A DNA stretch of 64,000 bases from Panagrolaimus kolymaensis (taxonomy: Eukaryota > Nematoda > Chromadorea > Rhabditida > Panagrolaimidae), in contig JAJQJQ010000028.1 in NCBI GenBank assembly GCA_028622995.1, forward strand, positions 930,001 to 994,000, written 5' to 3'. Made by a program: the position numbers and the translations under genes. Under the pieces are notes generated by a model. The model saw only the letters and a list, made by a program, of their open reading frames with translations. It was not told the DNA's origin and searched no databases. Below are positions 37,601 through 49,229 of this stretch, one piece after another. The stretch's first letter is position 1. The number at the start of each line of letters is the position of its first letter.

Positions 37601-39895
37601 AAATATGTTATTCAAGAGGCAATAAGTTGTACACGAAGAAAAATTATAGAAAATTTAAAATCGGTTTTTGATGGATTTAAAAGTCTAAAAATGCTTCTTA
37701 TTGAAGTTTTCAACAAATTTGGAATTGAAGCCGGCAAAAGTTTGGTAAAAGAATGTGGAAATCATGTGTTGCATGGAAAATCCAATGATTGGATGAATGA
37801 AATATGTGATTTTGTTTTTATTAAATATCGACATTTATTTGTTAATTTTGGACAAGGTATGGCTGATGGAATGAGTCAAAGTGGAAATCCCACTGCTCAA
37901 AAAATTCAAACTATTTTAAAAACCCTTCCAACCATTTTCCTGGTGACTCAATTTGGTCATCTAGTTTTTACGATGCAAAGTACGCTAAAAAATTATATGA
38001 ACCAAATTGAAGTTATGATAAAAGCCCAATTTGAGCAACGTAAATCGGTAATGATTGAAGAAGAAGAAAAAGAAATTCCTGAAATTGAAGCAACTGAAAA
38101 GGCGTCCGATTCAATCATGGAAGAATGGCATAAAGAATTGGGTGACATCGTTGATAAAACGATAGAATCCGGAATTGCTATGCCTCTTTTGGCTATAGCC
38201 ACTTCAGCCTTACAACGACAAATCGAATCTTTAGTTGCTCGAGGATATGAAGCATTTAAAACAAAAATGGATAAAGAAAAATTAGAAAAATATAAAGCTG
38301 CTTTTGAAACAGCAAAAAATGCTGCGGGAACAAATGATGAAGTTCTTCAAGCTCAAAAAGCATACGAAAATAATTTAATTCAACTTCAACGAGATACAAG
38401 AAGCCCAGAAATTTATGCAAAAATTATTACTGAAAGTGTAAAAATAGATCAAACTGGTGCTTCAGCAGTTGCAAATATGGTTAGTAATGAATTGGGTCAA
38501 CCGGTAATAATCAATATTAAAAATCAAAATGGCGATGTATATACTCATAAAGCTGGGGAAGGAAATGAGAATGTAAAAACGATTAATATTGATCTCTCTA
38601 AACAACATTACGGTAAGTAAAATTATTTATTTATTTATTTTAGAAAAAATTTAAACATATTCTATGAAAATTTATATTCCCGTTTTTTTTGTCAAAAAAA
38701 AACTAGAATAAATTTTTTTTCAGGAACCGAAGAAAATAGTTCCAGAAATAGTTGTTTATATGATGAAATCATTAAACAAGTTCCTAAATTACAAGACACG
38801 TTTATGAATGATAATGAATTTCGACATGGTTTAGCTGATACATTTAAAAATGATCCATATTTTCGACAACATATTCAAAATGGTTGGCATTCAATTGCAA
38901 TTGAAAAGGGTTTAATTGGTGGAAAAAAACACAATGGCACAACAGGTTAGTCGTGTGGTTTAAATTAAACATTCGTGCAAAAGTTGAGATAATTATGGTA
39001 CATTTAATTAATTTTGTAAGCTGTGATGACAACAAATAATTTAATATACAATAAGTCCATTTGCCAAAAAAAAAAATCAGAAAAATCTCAAATTTATAAA
39101 AAGTGACTATAAAAGCGTTGAAAATCCAATCCATATAATTAAGATGAAACATACCTTTTCAGGAGATCGTGACAAGCTTTCCAAAAGCGCTGAAAGACAT
39201 ACATTACCACCTAACATAATTAATCAGTGTGAGGAATCGGATGAATATTCAGAAAGTTGTGATAAAGATTATGTTACTCTTTACCAAAATTCGGTTGAAA
39301 AAAACCGCCCCCAAAACAACTCTAACAACTCTAATAACATTCCAAGAACTTCATTTGTTATTGATCCACATAAATTTGATAAAGAAATAAAGGCAGTATT
39401 TGATAGAGAATTTGACGTTTTAAAGTTTGTGGTTATGATTTAAAAAGTATTTTTTTTAATATAATTTTATTTTTAGAGAAAATAATATTGTCCAAGAACA
39501 TCAACGATCAACTTATGAAATGAATATCCAAATAAGAAACCAGGTTAAGGGATACGAGCATAAGTCGGTACGTACGTTTTTAATACATAGATTTTCAAGT
39601 GCATATATTGTATATAAATAAAATATAAGTATTCTATTTTACGTGATTTTTTTTTAAATTCATTTGTTTTTAGGGACAACTTAAACAAACGCACCCCCAA
39701 CCCCATCCACAATCAAATCCACAATCACAACCATTACCTAAGCTTTATGAAAATCCGACATTTATTGTTAAAGGCGGTCAAGCCGTACATTATGACCATA
39801 AAAATACTACAGTAAATCCTCGTACTCCAACAAAAGATGGCGGCCCGCGCACAAATTATAAACATAATCAACTAAAATATGAACGGGTTCCGTGA
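25691..39895 (+). CDS. Giant SecA-like ATPase with collagen-like N-terminal region (interrupted by an LTR element)
   Basis: Twelve exons: 25691-25741, 25785-26450, 26668-27540, 27573-27707 + 29256-30879 (LTR element between), 31235-34557, 34977-35072, 35123-37205, 37266-38612, 38724-38945, 39163-39424, 39477-39567 and 39674-39895. Ignoring the insertion the sum is 10995 nt, 3664 residues, in frame. Residues about 340-563 have Gly-x-Asn/Asp/Lys repeats (GENGENGEDG, GKPGKNGEYGKDG). The SecA motor lies at about 1490-2110: ATGEGKS (Walker A, K1552), DEVDS (Walker B, D1657), FSGTLG (near 1904), AGRGTDIK (2038-2045) and GRAARCGDQG (2075-2084, arginine residues kept). Later exons hold long helical regions, a hydrophobic segment near 2925-2990 and a Pro/Gln/Asn-rich tail. 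Animals lack SecA as a secretion motor, so the gene is probably of bacterial ancestry with later introns. AATAAA follows at 39949. The role is unknown; ATPase activity is inferred from the motifs. Confidence 0.88.
27708..27929 (+). repeat. Left LTR
   Basis: 222 bp, TG...CA ends with a short inverted TGTTG/CAACA. It contains a poly(A) signal AATAAA at 27884-27889 and puts an early stop (27792) into the host reading frame. Confidence 0.93.
28453..28547 (+). repeat. Tandem 57-bp repeat in the LTR element interior
   Basis: Two copies (start 28453 and 28510) of a unit with GATGATAGCGA, AATCATCCGG and ACGATTTGGCCG. In the frame open from 28342 to 28605 they encode DDSE.SSGLRFGR twice. Just upstream, at about 28130-28250, TTCATCTCAAAG and TCGTATG-type words recur. 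These may be remnants of an internal coding or packaging region; no family was identified. Confidence 0.6.
29029..29250 (+). repeat. Right LTR
   Basis: 222 bp, same as the left LTR over its whole length by eye, followed by the target duplication AATAC at 29251-29255, after which the host exon continues in frame (NHNEKFEIEF). Confidence 0.93.
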
Positions 39896-39948
39896 TCACT
39901 CTATCTTATCGTAATTATTCTTCGAATTTTATAAATTTTGTAGATGAC

Positions 39949-39954
39949 AAATAA
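39949..39954 (+). terminator. Poly(A) signal of the SecA-like gene
   Basis: AATAAA, 54 nt after the TGA stop at 39893-39895; the position is typical for nematode 3' ends. Confidence 0.6.
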
Positions 39955-40365
39955 AATATAAAAAAATGAATTGTGATAAACATATAATATTTTAATATTA
40001 CATAAGATTTCTTTTCTTCAAAATCAAGAAATTTACCTAAATTTTTTCCTATTTTCAAGATGAGTCATCAATAGCTTTTTTTAAAAGGATAAGCAACTAC
40101 CGGTTTTCTTTTCTCTTTGCATTTTTGACTTGTGATGTCCTTCATGTCAAGCGGCTATTTTTCCCTAAAATGAAATAAATCAGTGCTTAACTTTGCTTTT
40201 GTGAATGTTTACAACGCCAAAATTTCGCGATAATAAATAAATATCTAATTCATTTCCATTTGCTAAAAAATTAAAGCCTTTTTTCTAGTGTAATGCGGAA
40301 AGCAGTTGGTTTCTTCATGATTGCTAGTTTCACTCTTTCCTTTTTTGTCGTTAATGATTTTTTAG
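39955..40365. other. AT-rich spacer after the SecA-like gene
   Basis: No gene, repeat cassette or RNA was recognised between the poly(A) signal and the orphan receptor exon. Confidence 0.4.
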
Positions 40366-40532
40366 CATAACTTTAATAGCCGCTATATTGTTTGATTTTT
40401 TTCCACATCTTATAAGCATTTGCCTCACAACTGCTGCTGGAATAAGTTTGAATAAAATTATTGGACCATACAGTACTTTGATATCAGCAATAAACACCCT
40501 TATTTGCGGGTTGACATATTATAAAGCGATGA
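40366..40532 (+). pseudogene. Orphan exon 2 of the ER-type 7TM receptor family
   Basis: One open stretch matches exon 2 of the receptors at 15197 and 52876: FDFFPHLISICLTTAAG, NKIIGPYSTL and ICGLTYYKAM. It starts after a TTTTTTAG and ends at ATGA|GTAATT, keeping the donor position of its relatives. Exon 1 and exon 3 are missing: nothing like GIERCLCLM is found upstream, and the next acceptor leads to a stop within a few codons. It is a third, truncated family member. Confidence 0.8.
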
Positions 40533-40775
40533 GTAATTTAATTTTAGACTATGGCTAACTAAATGCATGTACTTTGTTAATTTTTTTTAGAGCGGACATT
40601 AAAAACAATTAATATAAATCCTTTATAAAATTCAACAAAAAATGCAAAAAAATGAGTAAACAATATTTTGTTCCATTTTTTGGTGACGAAAAGAAGTTAC
40701 CGAAAATTTTGGAAATTACGATAACAGAAGAAGGAAATATTCAAGTTTCTACAATAATTTGCGCCATTTTTTTTT

Positions 40776-41804
40776 TCATTTATTAAAGTATGAAGTTATT
40801 TTTATGCTTCTTTGATTTCCATTATTGCGTCGTCCTTTAAATGAAAATTTTAATGTAAGCATTTTCTTTACAACTTCTCGGTATGGTTTCACAACGGCAA
40901 TAATTACCATAACATCAATAACCGGATACAAAATAGCTAATCCATTTGCAATTAAACTTATATTAGGATAATTTAAATTTGGTAGAAAATATAAAAATAT
41001 CCATACTCCGCCCGAAGCTCCTGCAGTACTGGCCGCTGCAGCTTGAGCCAAAGTCGTTTGAAGCATTAAAGAAAATTGTTTTTTAGTTTGATTCGATAAA
41101 GAAATAACTGTATTTTTTCCATAATTATAATTTTCATATACCAACCAGTTAATTAGAAGTAATCGATATAAATTGCAAATGCCAACAGTAGACAAAGCCA
41201 TCAAAGAATCAAAATTTAATTTACATTGAGTCATGGAAAGCGAAGATTGAAAATTTAATAAAATTTCAATATTTTCAACATTTTGGGTTAAAATTTTTTG
41301 AGCTTGGACATCGTCATTATTGCTCAAAGAAAATTTGCCTAAAAAACCAATGTTTGGCAGATATAAGACTAGCATTGCTCCATAAATCAATTTTCTTTGT
41401 AATTTTTTTTCTGAACCATAAACCCCAACGATTTCAAAATGGCGTTCCGCAACAATTATAACCAAAATATCAATCAATGGAAAATATAGAAACAAAGTAA
41501 ACGTCACTTGTAAAGCTACAAAAGTTGATGATATAGGCGCCAATGGTCCCATAGGAAAAATAATATTAAATGGAAAAAGTTGAATTGGTTTCAACAAGAA
41601 AAATGATATTTCAGCCAAAAATGAAATAAATATGTAAATTAACATCAAAATTCGAAAAGTCAACATTTGTTTTGTTGAACAATAAATAATTAAAAATCCA
41701 TAAAAACATAATGCAAATATACTGGCGACAAAAGCAAAATAACTAAATATTTTAAATTTTTCTATTCTCTCAAAATTTATTATATCCGAAACATTGTATT
41801 TCAT
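40776..41804 (-). CDS. Serpentine 7TM chemoreceptor (Srh/Sri-like), single exon
   Basis: An uninterrupted frame of 342 residues with about seven hydrophobic segments. Near the N-terminal half LKPIQLFPF recalls the P-x-x-LFP region of the Str/Srh superfamily, and near the C terminus VVKPYREVVKK is the post-TM7 signature of Srh/Sri proteins. A 12-residue Ala/Gly/Ser/Thr-rich patch (QAAAASTAGASG) precedes TM6. It is expected to be a plasma-membrane chemosensory GPCR. It has the same strand and the same position relative to a protease-exon array as the receptor at 1729-3171. It has no introns, unlike that gene. The start at 41804 gives a short extracellular N terminus and is the first in-frame ATG. 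Confidence 0.85.
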   Translation of the reverse strand: MKYNVSDIINFERIEKFKIFSYFAFVASIFALCFYGFLIIYCSTKQMLTFRILMLIYIFISFLAEISFFLLKPIQLFPFNIIFPMGPLAPISSTFVALQVTFTLFLYFPLIDILVIIVAERHFEIVGVYGSEKKLQRKLIYGAMLVLYLPNIGFLGKFSLSNNDDVQAQKILTQNVENIEILLNFQSSLSMTQCKLNFDSLMALSTVGICNLYRLLLINWLVYENYNYGKNTVISLSNQTKKQFSLMLQTTLAQAAAASTAGASGGVWIFLYFLPNLNYPNISLIANGLAILYPVIDVMVIIAVVKPYREVVKKMLTLKFSFKGRRNNGNQRSIKITSYFNK

Positions 41805-42559
41805 TTTTTTGTAAACAAAAATAAATAAAAGCTACCTTCTAAAACATAAATCATAGACATAGCAAATTTATTTGCGCAAAAAAAGAACAGGTGTAAATCG
41901 AAATTTTAAGAAAAACAGCAAAAATTATTTTTATTTATTATTTATTATTTTTTCTTTGCATATTTTATTAACATTTCGTACGACACATTTATTTTTATTT
42001 GATCAACCATTCTTTGAACTTTTACTTTTCATTTTTCAAATTGGTGTAAAACTGTTTTCGTTTTTCATTATCTAAGTTTTTATGGAAAAAATATATAATA
42101 ATTAGAGCATTAAAAAACATTGTTTTTCTGAAATTTCAAAAACTTTAATTTTATCACCATTTTCAGCGGTTAAAACGTTTTCTTGCTTTGAACATCAACC
42201 AAACCCAGAAAAGTAAAGTGAAGATAATTAATTCTTCAAAAAAAAGATTTAAAAAAAAAGAGCTGAAAAGTATTGTTGACACACGCTATCAATGTCTGAG
42301 ACTCCCTCTTCAACGATTGAGGTGTTTAACAACGAAAAACAAGAGCAATAACCAAAATATGTAAGGAGTGGTGAACAAAAAAAGTGCAATTAAAAACTTT
42401 AACCAGTACACGTTTTTATATAGTTTTTTTTTGAATATTTTAAAGCGTCTTTTTTTTTAAATTTTGCTTTTAATTAATATAAAATAATGTGAAAAAAAGT
42501 TAGCATAAAGATACACATTAAAATCGGTAAAAAAATTAGTAGGTTTTTGTATCTTTTAT

Positions 42560-42620
42560 TTATTCTTTAAAAATTATATTATTTGCGCTGCACACTGCAT
42601 AAAAAAAAGCCCAAATAAAT
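42560..42620 (+). pseudogene. Serine-protease His exon relic, unit a
   Basis: IICAAHCIKK is encoded from 42578; AAHC is intact, and GAATATTT lies 145 bp upstream. The unit is cut off by the MITE about 165 bp downstream. Confidence 0.5.
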
Positions 42621-42785
42621 TATAAGAAATAGATGTTGGAATAATAGAGCTAGTAAAATAATTAAATGAAAAACGAATATTTTCCAAATATCCAATGTTT
42701 TTGTTTTACAAAAAAAAAATTAATGAATTTCAAGAAGCAAATCAAAGGGAAATAAAAACGGCTAAAAATAAAAGTTACTAACAAG

Positions 42786-43278
42786 CAGGCTTGGGCGGGA
42801 ATCCCGGATCGTGTTCCGTATTCCCGGATTCCGGACCATTTTTTCAATAATTATTCCCGTCCCGGATTCCCGGATTTTCTGTCCGGAATCCGGAATTAAT
42901 AGGAGTAAAGGGAGGAGTACATATTATCATTCCAGTAACCATTTTCTTCAAAATTTTCATGAATTATCACCAAAACTTTTTGGTTATCAGACAAATTATT
43001 ACTAAAAAAAATACTTTTTTCTCAAAAAAATATAATGCTAAAATTTAAAATTGGTTAAAATGTCATGTTTTAAAAAAATGCATCTAATACATTTTGTTCT
43101 TTTTTTAAATAGAAAGCATTTGGTTTAAAAAAATAAAAAAATGACAGAAAAATAGAGTTTTTAACCATTTTATGAATTCCCGGATCATTCCCGGATTCCC
43201 GTTCCGTCCCGGACTTTTTTACGGGAATCCCGGATTCCCGTATTCCCGTCCCGGACTTCTCATTCCCGCCCAAGCCTG
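42786..43278. mobile_element. hAT-type MITE, 493 bp
   Basis: Exact 17-bp terminal inverted repeats CAGGCTTGGGCGGGAAT and a perfect 8-bp target duplication CTAACAAG (42778-42785 and 43279-43286). The ends are rich in CCCGGATTCC subrepeats, while the middle (about 42900-43160) is as AT-rich as the host. It carries no transposase. It is inserted into the serine-protease cassette array between units a and b. The 8-bp duplication and CAG...CTG ends assign it to hAT. Confidence 0.92.
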
Positions 43279-43447
43279 CTAACAAGCAAAAAAAATACTG
43301 CAAGGTGGTAACAAACAAAATTTATCAGGATTTGTTTTTTTTCAAAAGCAATTTTATTGAATGAAACAATTTAAAGATAAAAAAAAAATTTGCGAATGGT
43401 TTTGTTTGACTCATTTATAAACAGCTTTTTGTCATATTGTTGAGAAA

Positions 43448-43835
43448 AAAAACACGTCAACTTTTGTTTTGTTTTTATCGATTGTAATATATTTTTTTCA
43501 TTCCTTGCAGAAATTTTTATTGTTGTTCGCCTTTTTGTTTTTTTTTTTGCAATTCAAACAGCCAAACATAAAGAAAACGCACCCATCAAATAATATATAT
43601 AAAATAAAGAGTTCCCAAGTGTTGACACACACTCTTTTCCCCTTTCTCTGTCAGCCTTCCTCTTCAATAACCAAGTTGGTGAACGAAGAACGTCAGCTAC
43701 TATTACCAACCAAAAATGAACAACGTTAAACCAGCCAATGTTCGCCAATACAATTTTTTTGCATTTTTGCTGTCATTTTTTTTTGAATATTTTAATCTGA
43801 TTTTTGTTTTTGCTTTTTAATTATATTAATCAAAA
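43448..43835 (+). repeat. Recently duplicated cassette leader, copy 1
   Basis: This block matches 51024-51415 with roughly 14 differences in 350 bp by eye. It spans the CACGTCAACTTTTG start, the TGACACACACTC and GAACGAAGAACGTCAGC blocks and GAATATTT, and ends near AAAAAGCGTAAAATTA. Beyond it similarity drops through the TAAHC exon. Confidence 0.85.
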
Positions 43836-43914
43836 AAAGCGTAAAATTATACGCATTCAAATACATACCCAGATATTTGTTTGATGAATGGCTTTTATAT
43901 TTTTTTAAAACAAC

Positions 43915-43990
43915 TTATTTAAAAGACAGTATTAACAGCCGCTCACTGCATCAAGATTAAATGGAAAAAGACATTTAAACGAGCTTCATC
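43915..43990 (+). pseudogene. Serine-protease His exon relic, unit b
   Basis: TVLTAAHCIKIKWKK is encoded at 43926-43970, the cleanest trypsin-type core in the array (VLTAAHC 43929-43949). AAAAG before ACA could be an acceptor. GAATATTT lies 144 bp upstream. Its partner in the duplicated pair is unit j. Confidence 0.6.
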
Positions 43991-45544
43991 AAAAAAAAGA
44001 AATTTATAAAATTAATTTTTTAATTTTCATTATCATTATTTTTTCTTCTTCGACAAATCATTGTTATTAAATTTCCAAGAGAAAAGAAAGGAAAGAGAAA
44101 GAAATGTAAAAATATAAAAGAAAACAAGCGAAAAAAAATGCAAAAGATGGACACACGTTATCAGACACAAAGATTATTTTTTTCTTTAAAAAACGATGTT
44201 GCTGAATCACCCGCGTGCAAAAAGAAACATTAGCAAGCAAGAATAATGGAAACTAAAAGTTTAGCCTAGCTCGTTAGTGTGTTTTTTATGTTTTTTTTGT
44301 GAATATTTTAAACTGCATTTTCTTTTAAATTCTGCTTTTAATTAATATTAATGTAAAAATAAAGTTAGGTTTGAAAAAAATTAAAAAACATTAAAATTTA
44401 ATAATCTTTTGTATCTTTTATTTATCCGTTATAAATTATAAATTACATTGCATACGCAACCTATTGTTTTGATGAAGACAGAAAGAATGGAAAGGAATTA
44501 GATATTGAATCATAAAACTTACAAAAAAATTAATAAAAGAGCTTATTCAGATTATCGAGAGTCATATGTATATTTTTTTTTAAATCTGTGTCATAAAATT
44601 TCAAGAAAAAAAGAAACAATGCAAAGAGAACGAAAGGCAAAATAAATGGAGTCAAGCAACAAAAAAAAAAAGAAACACTGCAATAAGCTGACGCTTTTAG
44701 AGGCATCCAGCGGCCAACTTTCAAATGCCATGTTTCTGACCAACGAACGTTAGCTAAAAAGAACGAACGACAAAAAAATTAATGCAAGCGAATAGTTTTA
44801 TGATTTTTGTTTTTGTCTATTCTCGTTTCCATAATTTTATAGCTGGGATGTTGAACGAAAAACATGATCATTATCAAAAAAAAAGCTGAAGCAAAAAATA
44901 CCATTAAAAAATAATTGTATGTTTCTCTATTTTTTTTTTGAATATCTTAAAACTACACGAAGAATGTTTCTAGTTATCCAACAATGTTTCCGATTTTTTT
45001 TTTATCAATTTTCGTTTTTGACTTTTTCTTCCATTTTACTAAAATTAATTTATGTTTTTAACTTGACAAAATTCTTTTATTTTGTAATGTTATAAATTTT
45101 AATTTTAAATAAGAATTCCATCGGTTACTATTTTTTTATTGTAAATTCATTATTTTAAAAAATAAATTAAGGCTATCAACTTGCAATAAACAAAAATAAA
45201 ACAAGACGCTTTTCATCAAATAAATGAAGAAAAAATAAAGAAGGAAGAAGGGATTATTTTGGATACACACTCGCTATCAGGGCATTACTCTCTCTCTCTT
45301 TTTTTCCTTCCATGAAGGCTGAACGACGAACGTTTGAAAAAAAGACTTTAAAAATAAAAAACGAACACATTGCATCATTTTTTCTTGCTAAAATTTTATA
45401 TTTGCTTTTTTTCTGAATATTTTATTAAACTTTTATTTGTTTTGTTGTAAAAAAAATAGGACAATAAACAAAGAAATAGAATCAAGCATCTATTTAATTG
45501 ATTTTAGATTGATTTAACATTTTTCATTCATATTTTTTAAACCT

Positions 45545-45605
45545 ACTTATTTAAACCATATTGTGACAGCCGGACATTGTCTCATGATAGTTAAGCTTTT
45601 CTAAT
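45545..45605 (+). pseudogene. Serine-protease His exon relic, unit d
   Basis: IVTAGHCLMIV from 45560 (AAHC changed to AGHC, an allowed variant), then TAA. GAATATTT lies 145 bp upstream. Confidence 0.5.
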
Positions 45606-46789
45606 CAGTTTCTTATGGACAAAATAATAAAAAAATAAAATAAATTAATTTTTTAAGTCTCTTAAATATATATTTGTATTTTAAGGATAAACAAAAAAAA
45701 TCAACTAAAAAATGTAGATTAAAAGTAGAGTTACACACATTTGTACATAAAAAATAATTTTAATTATTTGCTGACTGATACACTCACATGCGTGTTCCTC
45801 TAGCTTTTATCAATGCTTAACAGAGAACAATTTTCTTTTTTCTCGCCAAAGACTGGGTAGTTGATAAACGACGAATGTGCTAACATTAAGTAAAGTTAGT
45901 TGTTGCAAAAAAGACACTTGAAAAATTTTAATCAAGATTGTATGTTTTTTTTCTTCTATTTGTTTTTTTTTTGAATATTTAAAAATGCATTTATTAAAAC
46001 TTTTTTTGTTAATAAAAAACAAAATGTGAAAAGAAATAAAGGACAAGTTATACTTTAAAGTCCTAAGAAATAAAATTAGTGTGCTTTAGAATCTTTCATT
46101 TAGCCTTTATAAATCGACGTATTTAATTTGAATGTGAATCGACTGTAAAAAATGACAACAAAAAATATTGAAGATAAAATATTACGTAAATGTTGAAACC
46201 TACAAAATATAAAAGAATGGTTTTTGATTAACCAACGTCTTTGTTTTTTTTCTCAAAAAATAGTCTCTTTTAATAATAAAAAGCGAACCAAAAAATGATA
46301 AAAACAAGAGAAAATGAAAGTTTCAAGCAAAAAAAAAAACAAAAAAATACTGCATGAAGGTTACACAAAAGCAGCTAACAGGCATTTGTTTTTTCTTTCT
46401 CCAAAAATAATTATTTTGAATGAAACATTCAATAGAAAAAAGAAGAAAATTTTTGGGAATAAATTGTTTCGACGCACACGCCCAAACATTGATAAACCAA
46501 ACAAGTTCTTTTTCTTCTAGTCAGATTGTTAAAGAGAAAAAAAGCGTCACCTTTTGTTTTTTGATAGTGATGATTATTTTTGAATATTTTAATATTTTTA
46601 ATTTAGTTTTTTGTGGCACAAATATATAGAAAAAAGTTATATATTTGCTACTTTTTCACAGCCTTTTTACTGATGAATTCATGATGGTTTATGTATAAAA
46701 AATAAATTTTGATCAATAAAAGCAAAGTTATTTTTTTCGTATTTATAAGAAGGAGCAAATACTATAATTTTAACATGAAAAAAATAGTA

Positions 46790-46830
46790 ACATACGATTA
46801 TAACTACGGCCCACAGCATGAATAAATAAA
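46790..46830 (+). pseudogene. Serine-protease His exon relic, unit e
   Basis: IITTAHSMNK from 46797: the disulphide Cys after His is Ser. GAATATTT lies 215 bp upstream, longer than in clean units, so an insertion is likely. Confidence 0.35.
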
Positions 46831-47729
46831 TAAAATATATCCACATTTGGATTGATAAGGTTCCTGTAAAATAAAGGATAAAAAATTTTTTTCTTCTTTA
46901 ACACAATTTCCATAATTTTGTTTATGAAAATTAAATGCTTATTTGTAGTTGAAAAGTTACCCAAATTTTAGAAACAAAAAAGGAACGCATTTTCCTATTA
47001 AAATATGTTAGAAGAAGAAAAGTAGCAAAGTTGTGTTAGTGACCCACGTCGGTTGAAAGCTATCCAACCTCCCAAAAATGTGAAAAAAATAAAAGAACAT
47101 TTTTATTAAACTAAAAATGTTAGAAGAAAATTGCTTTAAAATGTGTTAGTGACACACACTGCAATCATTGGTTGATTCTTTTCTTCAATAAACGTGAAAC
47201 TGAACGATGAACAAAAAAGTCTCTTTGAATCATAAAAAATAAACCAAAAAATGATAAAAATGGTGGAAAAAAACTTTCAAACAACTACAATAGAAAATTT
47301 TGCAAATCACCCAACAAAAGCTATCTGTCATTGGTTTTTTCTCTCCAAAAGTAATAATATTGAATAAATCATTCTAAAGTTGAAAAAAAATGGGAATGAT
47401 TTGATTTGACACACACGCTCAAACATTCATTAACAAAACAAGTTCTTTTTCTTCTAGTCATTTTGTTGGGAAAAAAACACGTCATCTTTTCTTTTTATAT
47501 TGATTGTAGATTTTTTTAAACATTTTTTTGAATATTTTAAACACTTCTTTTTTAATTTTTTGTGTCCACAAGTATGTATAAGTTTATATACTAGGTTTCT
47601 GCAACCTTTTGGATAGTTTTATAATAAAATTTATAACAAATAAATATTTTAATCTATCATATAGAATTATTTGAGCATTATTAAAAGACAAAGCAAAAAC
47701 TATGTTAGTATAAAATGGAAGAAAAGGTT

Positions 47730-47770
47730 ACTTGCTATTATCGTATCAGGTCAATGCAAGAATAAATAAA
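47730..47770 (+). pseudogene. Serine-protease His exon relic, unit f (His lost)
   Basis: IVSGQCKN from 47740, where AHC has become GQC; the catalytic His is gone. GAATATTT lies 210 bp upstream, as in unit e, its closest relative (both leaders share the GTTCTTTTTCTTCTAGTCA block). Confidence 0.35.
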
Positions 47771-48279
47771 TAAAATTCAACAACCTTGGGATTCATAAGT
47801 TTCATGAAAGCTAAAGGAGAAAAAAACTTTGTCTTATTTTTTTATAAAAATTTACATAATTGTAATTAATAATTTTAAATGCTTTTTTGCAGTTTTTGAA
47901 AGTTATCCAAAATTTAAAGACAAAAATAAAGCAACGCATTTTTATAAACAAAAAAAGAAGTAGAAAAAATCGCAAAGTGGCGTAAGGGACACACACAATC
48001 AATGTTCGATTTCTCTTTTCTATTAACGTGTTACTGAACGACGAACACCAACTATAAAAAAAATCAAAAAAACAAACCTCAAAAAAGCAAACCAAATTAT
48101 TAATGCTGCAAACATATTTTTTCTTTCGTTCATTTTCTTTGTTTTGAATATTTAAATCATATTTTTTTAAGCTTTTTTTTCTATATTAATAAGAATAAAA
48201 CTAAAACTCTCCTTATTAATAAAGTATATTTTCTAAATTAGAATTTTTTATATTTTTTTGAATTTTTATATATTTTTTG

Positions 48280-48330
48280 TATTTAGCAGTAACATCAATG
48301 CATTGTTTTGACAAATTTAGGAAGAAATTT
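48280..48330 (+). pseudogene. Serine-protease His exon relic, unit g
   Basis: LAVTSMHCFDKFRKKF from 48283, with VTSMHC at 48289-48306, after an acceptor-like TATTTAG. GAATATTT lies 143 bp upstream. His and Cys are kept; Ala-Ala is changed to Ser-Met. Confidence 0.45.
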
Positions 48331-49229
48331 GTGGTGAATTATATAAAACCATTAAAAACAATGAAAAGTTAATTTTATAATTTTCAAGCAAAAAAACACA
48401 AAAAATAGAACCGCTTCAAATAATGAGTTTTTTTTCTACTGCGAGGAACGTTGATGAAAGACAGACACACACACAATAACTAGCACCGACATTGAATAAA
48501 AAAATTGCAGAAATTTAGCTGCAATGTTGTTCTTTTTTATTTTTTTCTATTTTTTTGAATATTTTGATTGCTTTTTTGTTTAGTTTTAAATAAATACATT
48601 TGTACAAAAAATTGATTTGTCGCAATTATTAAAAAAAGAAGAAAAAGCAACTTGATTGAGATTTGGTTAATATTAATTTTTCATTGCCTAGAAAAATAAA
48701 ATAATTGTTATTTTTAAGACGACATCTAAACGAACTTCACGAATAAATTAAAAAGATTTAAAAAAATCTGCTGATATTGAAACAAGAAATTGAAAAAAAA
48801 AATATTTTTTGTCCTTTAAGTTTTATGCCAAATCAAAAAACTTACACAAATTTTTAATAATTTTTCTTGAAATACCAAGAACGATGAAAAAATGTTTTTT
48901 TGAAACTTGTTTTATTACAAATGAAATAAAATAAAATGGTAATCATGAAAAAGCAAACTCTGTGGTCAACAAAACAGAGAAAAGAATGATTGAAAGATGA
49001 TCTTGCCCTCTTTTATTTGACCTTTAGTTTGTCCTTTCAAACGTCGCGTTGATGAAAAAAAAGCAACAACAAAAAAATCGTTAAAAATCAATTTACGTCA
49101 ATCGATTCCTTTTTTTTCTAAGAAAGAGTTTTTGAATATTTTAGCATCTTTTTATTATTTTTTTTAAATCATCGAATTTTGAAATTTGCTGATTTTCTAA
49201 AAGTATTCACTTTTCGATATTTTGTATTA

